Source of the DNA: Rhodococcus yananensis
GTDB taxonomy: Bacteria > Actinomycetota > Actinomycetes > Mycobacteriales > Mycobacteriaceae
NCBI RefSeq assembly: GCF_020515525.1
Contig: NZ_JAIYEP010000031.1
Coordinates: 1 to 49,062 of the forward strand
DNA length: 49,062 nt
Direction of reading: 5' to 3'
The notes below the pieces were generated by a model that was given only the letters and a program-made list of their open reading frames with translations, did no database searches and was not told where the DNA came from. Shown one piece after another: positions 45,605 through 49,062 of this stretch. How positions within the stretch are numbered: position 1 is the stretch's first letter; each line of letters begins with the position of its first letter. A program made the translations under genes and the position numbers.

Positions 45605-46711
45605 CTACGACGCGATCGCCTCGATCACGGCGTCGGTGAACGCGGTCGTCGACGCCGTACCACCGAGGTCGGCGGTGGCGAGCCCACCGCCCACGCATCG
45701 ATCGACGGCCGACTCGACGGCGCGGGCGGCGTCGGCCAGGTAGCTGGGACCCGACACGGCGAGGCGCTCGAGGAGCATCGCCGCGGACAGGAACAGCGCG
45801 GTCGGATTGGCGACATCACGGCCGGCGATGTCGGGGGCCGCGCCGTGCGCGGCCTGCGCCATCGCCTTCCGGGCGGACGCGTTGATCGACGGTGCGGTAC
45901 CGAGCGAACCGGCCAGTTCTCCGGTGAGATCGGACAGGATGTCGCCGAAGAGGTTCTCGGTGACGAGCACGTCGAACCGGGCGCCGTCCCGCACGAGCAG
46001 CGCGGCAGCCGCGTCGACGTGCAGTTCGTCGATCGTCACGCTCGGGTACATGGCTCCGACCTCGCGACACACGTCACGGAACAACCCGGTGGTGAGAGTG
46101 AGCACGTTCGCCTTGTGCACGACGGTGACGTGTTTGCGTCGACGCGCGGCGAGGTCGAAAGCGGTGTGGGCGATCCGTTCACAGGCGGCGCGAGTGATCA
46201 CACCGACAGCGAGCGCCACGTCGGGGGTGGGCATGAACTCACCGCTGCCGACCGCCATGTTGCGGTCCGCGTAGAGACCTTCGGTGTTCTCCCGGACGAT
46301 CACGAGATCCATCCCGGGGCAGGTGGCGCGGACGCCGGGGAGGGTGCGGGCGGGCCGGATGTTGGCGTAGAGGTCGAATCGCTTCCGGATCGCTCCACCG
46401 GGCGCGGTGCCGCCGCGGTACCGGTCCGGGTAGGAGGCGTTGTCGTGCGGGCCGAGAATCCAGCCGTCCAGGTCACCGAGGGCATCGAGGGTGCGTTCGG
46501 GCAGGGGCGCACCGTCGGTGACGATCGCCTCGGCACCGAACGGCAGCGTCACCCACTCGATGTCGGGGCCACCGGCGACCGCGACCGCTGCGTCGACGAC
46601 GCGGCGCGTCGCGGGCACGATCTCCCGTCCGATACCGTCGCCGACGAGCAGACCCAGCCGGTGGTGCGCGAGCGGTGCGGACGGTTCGGTCGTTGCGGTC
46701 GCATCGGTCAT
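45605..46711 (-). CDS. Isocitrate/isopropylmalate dehydrogenase-family enzyme
   Basis: A 368-residue NAD(P)-dependent beta-decarboxylating dehydrogenase. The ATG at 46711 has AGGA seven bases upstream; a GTG at 46729 is less likely. GLLVGDGIGREIVPAT, then LYANIRPARTLPGV, VIVRENTEGLYADRN, VVHKANVLTLTTGLFRDVCRE, VTENLFGDILSDLTGELAGSLG and the HGAAPDIAGRDVANPTALFLSAAMLLE segment define the family and metal/cofactor sites. It differs from the usual LeuB and Icd, and tartrate, isopropylmalate or homoisocitrate type substrates are all possible. It is 67 bases upstream of the ABC operon. Not enough to assign leuB. Confidence 0.85.
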   Translation of the reverse strand: MTDATATTEPSAPLAHHRLGLLVGDGIGREIVPATRRVVDAAVAVAGGPDIEWVTLPFGAEAIVTDGAPLPERTLDALGDLDGWILGPHDNASYPDRYRGGTAPGGAIRKRFDLYANIRPARTLPGVRATCPGMDLVIVRENTEGLYADRNMAVGSGEFMPTPDVALAVGVITRAACERIAHTAFDLAARRRKHVTVVHKANVLTLTTGLFRDVCREVGAMYPSVTIDELHVDAAAALLVRDGARFDVLVTENLFGDILSDLTGELAGSLGTAPSINASARKAMAQAAHGAAPDIAGRDVANPTALFLSAAMLLERLAVSGPSYLADAARAVESAVDRCVGGGLATADLGGTASTTAFTDAVIEAIAS

Positions 46712-46730
46712 GGGACCATCCTGGTTCACC

Positions 46731-47273
46731 GTGGTGCAGTCCGTGGAAGTGGTCCTCGACGACGAACTCGACTCGGCGGTGCGCGCGCAATGGGCGCGCC
46801 TGCACGAGGCGGGTCTGGACAGTCAGGGTCGCATTCGCGCCGAAACCAATCGTCCGCACGTGACGTTGTTCGTCGCGCAGGCGGTTCCGCCCGAACTCGA
46901 CGAGACGATCCGCGCCGCGGTCGGGTCCCTTCCCGTCCCGATCCGCCTCGGCGGCATCGTGGTGTTCGGTTCCCGCCGCGTGACGCTGGCGCGGGCGGTG
47001 GTGCCGTCGGCGGACCTGCTCGCGGTGCACGCGCGGGTCTACGACGCGCTGCGCGGATGTCCGGGTGTCCCGGAGCACATCCGCCCCGGCGACTGGACAC
47101 CGCACGTGACACTCGCCCGGCGGGTGCCGGCGCACGACCTCGGCCGCGCGGTGGTCACCGCGGGGACACGGCACGCGGGCGAGTCGGGTTCGGTGACGGC
47201 GGTCCGACGCTGGGACGGCACCGCGAAGCGGGAGTGGTTCATCGCCGGCACGCCCGGTCCGGCCCGTGCCTGA
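46731..47273 (+). CDS. 2H-phosphoesterase / 2'-5' RNA ligase-like protein
   Basis: A 180-residue protein with two HxT motifs, PHVTLF (His43, Thr45) and PHVTLA (His125, Thr127), about 80 residues apart, as in the 2H phosphoesterase superfamily (LigT/ThpR). SVEVVLDDELDSAVRAQWARL opens the fold. The start GTG 46731 fits the family, but the frame is open to ATG 46710. That ATG would share bases with the divergent dehydrogenase start. Members act on 2',3'-cyclic phosphate or cyclic-nucleotide substrates; the real substrate is unknown. Confidence 0.8.
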   Translation: MVQSVEVVLDDELDSAVRAQWARLHEAGLDSQGRIRAETNRPHVTLFVAQAVPPELDETIRAAVGSLPVPIRLGGIVVFGSRRVTLARAVVPSADLLAVHARVYDALRGCPGVPEHIRPGDWTPHVTLARRVPAHDLGRAVVTAGTRHAGESGSVTAVRRWDGTAKREWFIAGTPGPARA

Positions 47274-47279
47274 CGGCGG

Positions 47280-47393
47280 TCAGAAACGGAAGTCGCCGAA
47301 CTGGGTGCTGTCGGTGTGCGTGTCGGGGGTGAGTCCGGCGAGGGACAGCGCCACCAGGGCGAGCAGCACGGCGAGGACGGTCAACGCGATCAT
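47280..47393 (-). CDS. Small single-span membrane protein
   Basis: A 37-residue protein from ATG 47393. Residues 1-20 (MIALTVLAVLLALVALSLAG) form one membrane helix; the remainder (LTPDTHTDSTQFGDFRF) is a short polar tail ending in Phe. Codon use is normal for the window. It is convergent with the 2H-phosphoesterase gene and divergent from the GlxA-type regulator, with the 37-bp dyad between the two. A GCTGGACAC lies before ATG. Function unknown; it may be the regulator's target. Confidence 0.6.
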   Translation of the reverse strand: MIALTVLAVLLALVALSLAGLTPDTHTDSTQFGDFRF

Positions 47394-47428
47394 GTGTCCA
47401 GCGTCGTCCTCGATCCCCCGACCCGACA

Positions 47429-47465
47429 GTGGCAGAAATGACAGAAGGTATGTCTTTTCCGCCAC
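47429..47465. promoter_or_regulatory. 37-bp imperfect dyad upstream of the GlxA-type gene
   Basis: GTGGCAGAAATGACA (47429-47443) is mirrored by TGTCTTTTCCGCCAC (47451-47465) with 13 of 15 bases pairing around GAAGGTA. It lies in the 93-base divergent gap, 21 bases before the regulator's GTG. It probably is an operator for one or both genes. Confidence 0.55.
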
Positions 47466-47486
47466 AACGCGAGCACACTGGAGGAG

Positions 47487-48479
47487 GTGATCGAGAAGGT
47501 CGTCGTCCCGCTGCTCCCCCACGTCGAAGCGTTCGAACTCGGTATCGCCTGCGAGGTCTTCGGAACCGACCGTGCCGACGACGGCCTGCCCGTCCACGAC
47601 TTCACGTTGATCGCCGGGTGCGAGGACCCGATCGTCACCCGCCACGGCTTCTCGATCGGGGTGCCGCACGACCTCGACCGACTCGACGACGCCGATCTGA
47701 TCGTCGTACCACCGGGCGGTACCGGGCTCGGCTCCGACGGCGACGACGTCGTCGACCCCGACCGGCTCACACCGCTGTTCGCGAAGCTGCGGGCGGCGGT
47801 GGATCGGGGCACACTCGTCGCGAGCCTGTGCACGGGTGCGTTCACACTCGCGGCGGCGGGTCTGCTCGACGACCGTCGCTGCACCACCCACTGGAGATAC
47901 ACCGACGTACTCGCCGAGCGATTCCCCGCCGCCCGCGTCGACCCCGGTGTCCTCTACGTCGACGACCGACCGGTGCTCACGAGCGCGGGCAGCGCCGCCA
48001 GCATCGACCTGTGCCTGCACATCGTGCGTTCCACCGCGGGAACACGGGTCGCGAACACCATCGCCCGGCGCATGGTGGTCCCGCCGCACCGCGACGGCGG
48101 CCAGGCCCAGTACGTCGAGATGCCGCTGCCCGAATGCAGCGCCGACGCGCTGGCACCGCTCATCGACTGGATCGCCGAGAACATCCACCTCGAGCTGACC
48201 GTGCCGGTACTCGCGGCGCACGTGCACATGTCCGAGCGGACGTTCGCGCGCCGGTTCACCGCCGAGACCGGCACGACGCCGGCCCGCTGGATCCGTGACC
48301 AGCGGGTCCTCGCGGCGCAGCAGTTGCTCGAGAGCACCGACCTGCCCGTCGACGTCGTCGCCGACCGTGTGGGGTTCGGTACGGCGGCGGTGCTGCGCCG
48401 GCACTTCCTGAGGCTGCGGCGCACCACGCCGCAGGACTATCGACGCACGTTCCGGGCGGCGGAAGCCACCCCGCTGTAG
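47487..48479 (+). CDS. GlxA-type AraC-family regulator with DJ-1/PfpI domain
   Basis: A 330-residue regulator. Residues 1-170 are a DJ-1/PfpI (glutamine-amidotransferase-like) sensor domain with the nucleophile-elbow cysteine Cys115 in SLCTGAFTLAAAGLLDDRR. Residues ~215-325 are an AraC-type helix-turn-helix pair (LAAHVHMSERTFARRFTAE, DVVADRVGFGTAAVLRRHF). Start GTG 47487 has GGAGG only 2 bases before it. In related GlxA regulators the ligand is an osmolyte or amino-acid derivative; here it is unknown. The operator-like dyad lies just upstream. Confidence 0.88.
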   Translation: MIEKVVVPLLPHVEAFELGIACEVFGTDRADDGLPVHDFTLIAGCEDPIVTRHGFSIGVPHDLDRLDDADLIVVPPGGTGLGSDGDDVVDPDRLTPLFAKLRAAVDRGTLVASLCTGAFTLAAAGLLDDRRCTTHWRYTDVLAERFPAARVDPGVLYVDDRPVLTSAGSAASIDLCLHIVRSTAGTRVANTIARRMVVPPHRDGGQAQYVEMPLPECSADALAPLIDWIAENIHLELTVPVLAAHVHMSERTFARRFTAETGTTPARWIRDQRVLAAQQLLESTDLPVDVVADRVGFGTAAVLRRHFLRLRRTTPQDYRRTFRAAEATPL

Positions 48480-48559
48480 GGCCGGTCGCGTAGCGTGGCG
48501 GAAGAAAACCCGGCGGCCCGATGTTGTATCCGTCGACACGCCCGACCGAAAGGACCACC

Positions 48560-48928
48560 GTGGCAACCCAGACCCTGAATCAGGCCAACTTCGACGAGGT
48601 CGTCACCGGTAACGACATCGTCCTCGTCGACTTCTGGGCCGACTGGTGCGGACCCTGCAAGCAGTTCGCCCCCACCTTCGAATCGTCGTCGCAGAAGCAT
48701 CCGGACGTGGTGCACGCGAAGGTCGACACCGAGGCGGAGCAGGCGATCGCTGCAGCCGCGAACATCCGCTCGATTCCCACGATCATGGCGTTCCGCGAGG
48801 GCATCCTCGTCTACAACCAGGCCGGGGCGCTGCCGCCCGCAGCCCTCGAGGACCTCGTGACGCAGGTCAAGGCCCTCGACATGGACGACGTGCGCAAACA
48901 GATCGAGGCGCAGCAGTCCCAGGGTTAG
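48560..48928 (+). CDS. Thioredoxin
   Basis: A 122-residue cytoplasmic thioredoxin from GTG 48560, with AAAGGA five bases upstream. The redox motif WCGPC is at residues 29-33, in IVLVDFWADWCGPCKQFAPT. KVDTEAEQAIAAAANIRSIP with the cis-Pro follows, then FREGILVYNQAGALPPAALEDLV. About 15 extra residues (DMDDVRKQIEAQQSQG) extend the C-terminus beyond classical thioredoxin. It stands alone 80 bases after the GlxA-type regulator. Confidence 0.95.
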   Translation: MATQTLNQANFDEVVTGNDIVLVDFWADWCGPCKQFAPTFESSSQKHPDVVHAKVDTEAEQAIAAAANIRSIPTIMAFREGILVYNQAGALPPAALEDLVTQVKALDMDDVRKQIEAQQSQG

Positions 48929-48956
48929 ACGAACACCCAGGGGTGGACGACACCCG

Positions 48957-49062
48957 CGCCGCGACTGGGCGCGTCGGGTTCTGGCCGCCGCCGAGAACGA
49001 GCGGGGGGTCTTCGACTTCGAGGGCGCGATGGTGGACGGCCCGATCCTCGAGCACGCCGAAC
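48957..49062 (+). pseudogene. Possible C-terminal fragment of a CitE/HpcH-type aldolase (runs off the window)
   Basis: Frame from 48957 reads RRDWARRVLAAAENERGVFD, then FEGAMVDGPILEHAE. This resembles the C-terminal end of HpcH/HpaI aldolase or citrate lyase beta (WARRVL..A....GVF..dG.MVD.Pil.hAe). No start codon or upstream domain precedes it: the thioredoxin stop is only 28 bases away. It may be a 5'-truncated gene remnant. The 3' end is outside the window, so this is a tentative call from motif memory. Confidence 0.4.

Overview
The window looks like a chromosomal segment of a Rhodococcus-type actinobacterium (order Mycobacteriales). The DNA is very GC-rich, GTG starts are common, and gene order closely follows the Mycobacterium tuberculosis Rv1630-Rv1689 block (rpsA, coaE, uvrB, USP, MBL, uvrA, infC-rpmI-rplT, tsnR, pheST, argCJBDFRGH, the Rv1683-type fusion, a Trm112-like protein, mpg, tyrS). 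The left edge lies in the leader of a ribosomal RNA operon that reads leftwards out of the window. I see no insertion sequence, prophage, CRISPR array or tRNA gene. Most of the window is core housekeeping DNA with a few accessory inserts.

Layout. Bases 1-527: rrn leader and promoters (minus strand). 528-5730: tyrS, mpg, a Trm112-like protein and a hydrolase/acyl-CoA-synthetase fusion. 5809-14405: complete arginine pathway argC-J-B-D-F-R-G-H, reading leftwards with start/stop overlaps or 2-base gaps between most genes, behind a promoter that appears leaderless and overlaps a TGCAC/GTGCA palindrome. 14406-14592: first copy of a long palindromic repeat. 14593-20936: translation block (Pro-rich protein, pheT, pheS, tsnR, rplT, rpmI, infC); infC appears to start at ATC and to be preceded by a terminator-like attenuator. 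21311-24838: accessory island with a DUF1844-type protein, an Rrf2 regulator with three cysteines, a radical SAM/SPASM enzyme and a HemY-type porphyrinogen oxidase, preceded by a nested 45-bp dyad. 24885-28735: uvrA (with a Lys/Ala-rich tail) and a divergent metallo-beta-lactamase-fold hydrolase. 29006-33280: DoxX-type membrane protein with amphipathic 22-residue repeats, HelD/HelR-type helicase, DUF732-type lipoprotein and USP. 33487-38067: uvrB, a divergent DUF402-type protein, and an FMN reductase/luciferase-like monooxygenase pair. 38163-41524: coaE-GrpB fusion, a 70-residue small protein, the second palindromic repeat copy, and rpsA with a textbook terminator. 41846-46711: methyltransferase, polar amino-acid ABC transporter and a beta-decarboxylating dehydrogenase. 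46731-49062: 2H phosphoesterase, a 37-residue membrane protein, a GlxA-type regulator with a 37-bp dyad operator, thioredoxin, and what looks like a CitE-type gene fragment at the edge.

The most unusual items are the Rrf2/radical-SAM/HemY-like module with its dyad, the DoxX-amphipathic-repeat protein, the infC leader, the pair of dispersed palindromes, the GlxA operator, and a recurring TANNNT-N6/7-start arrangement implying many leaderless mRNAs. Starts were chosen from ribosome-binding sites, overlaps and remembered family N-termini. No database search was run, so family names come from recognition of motifs.
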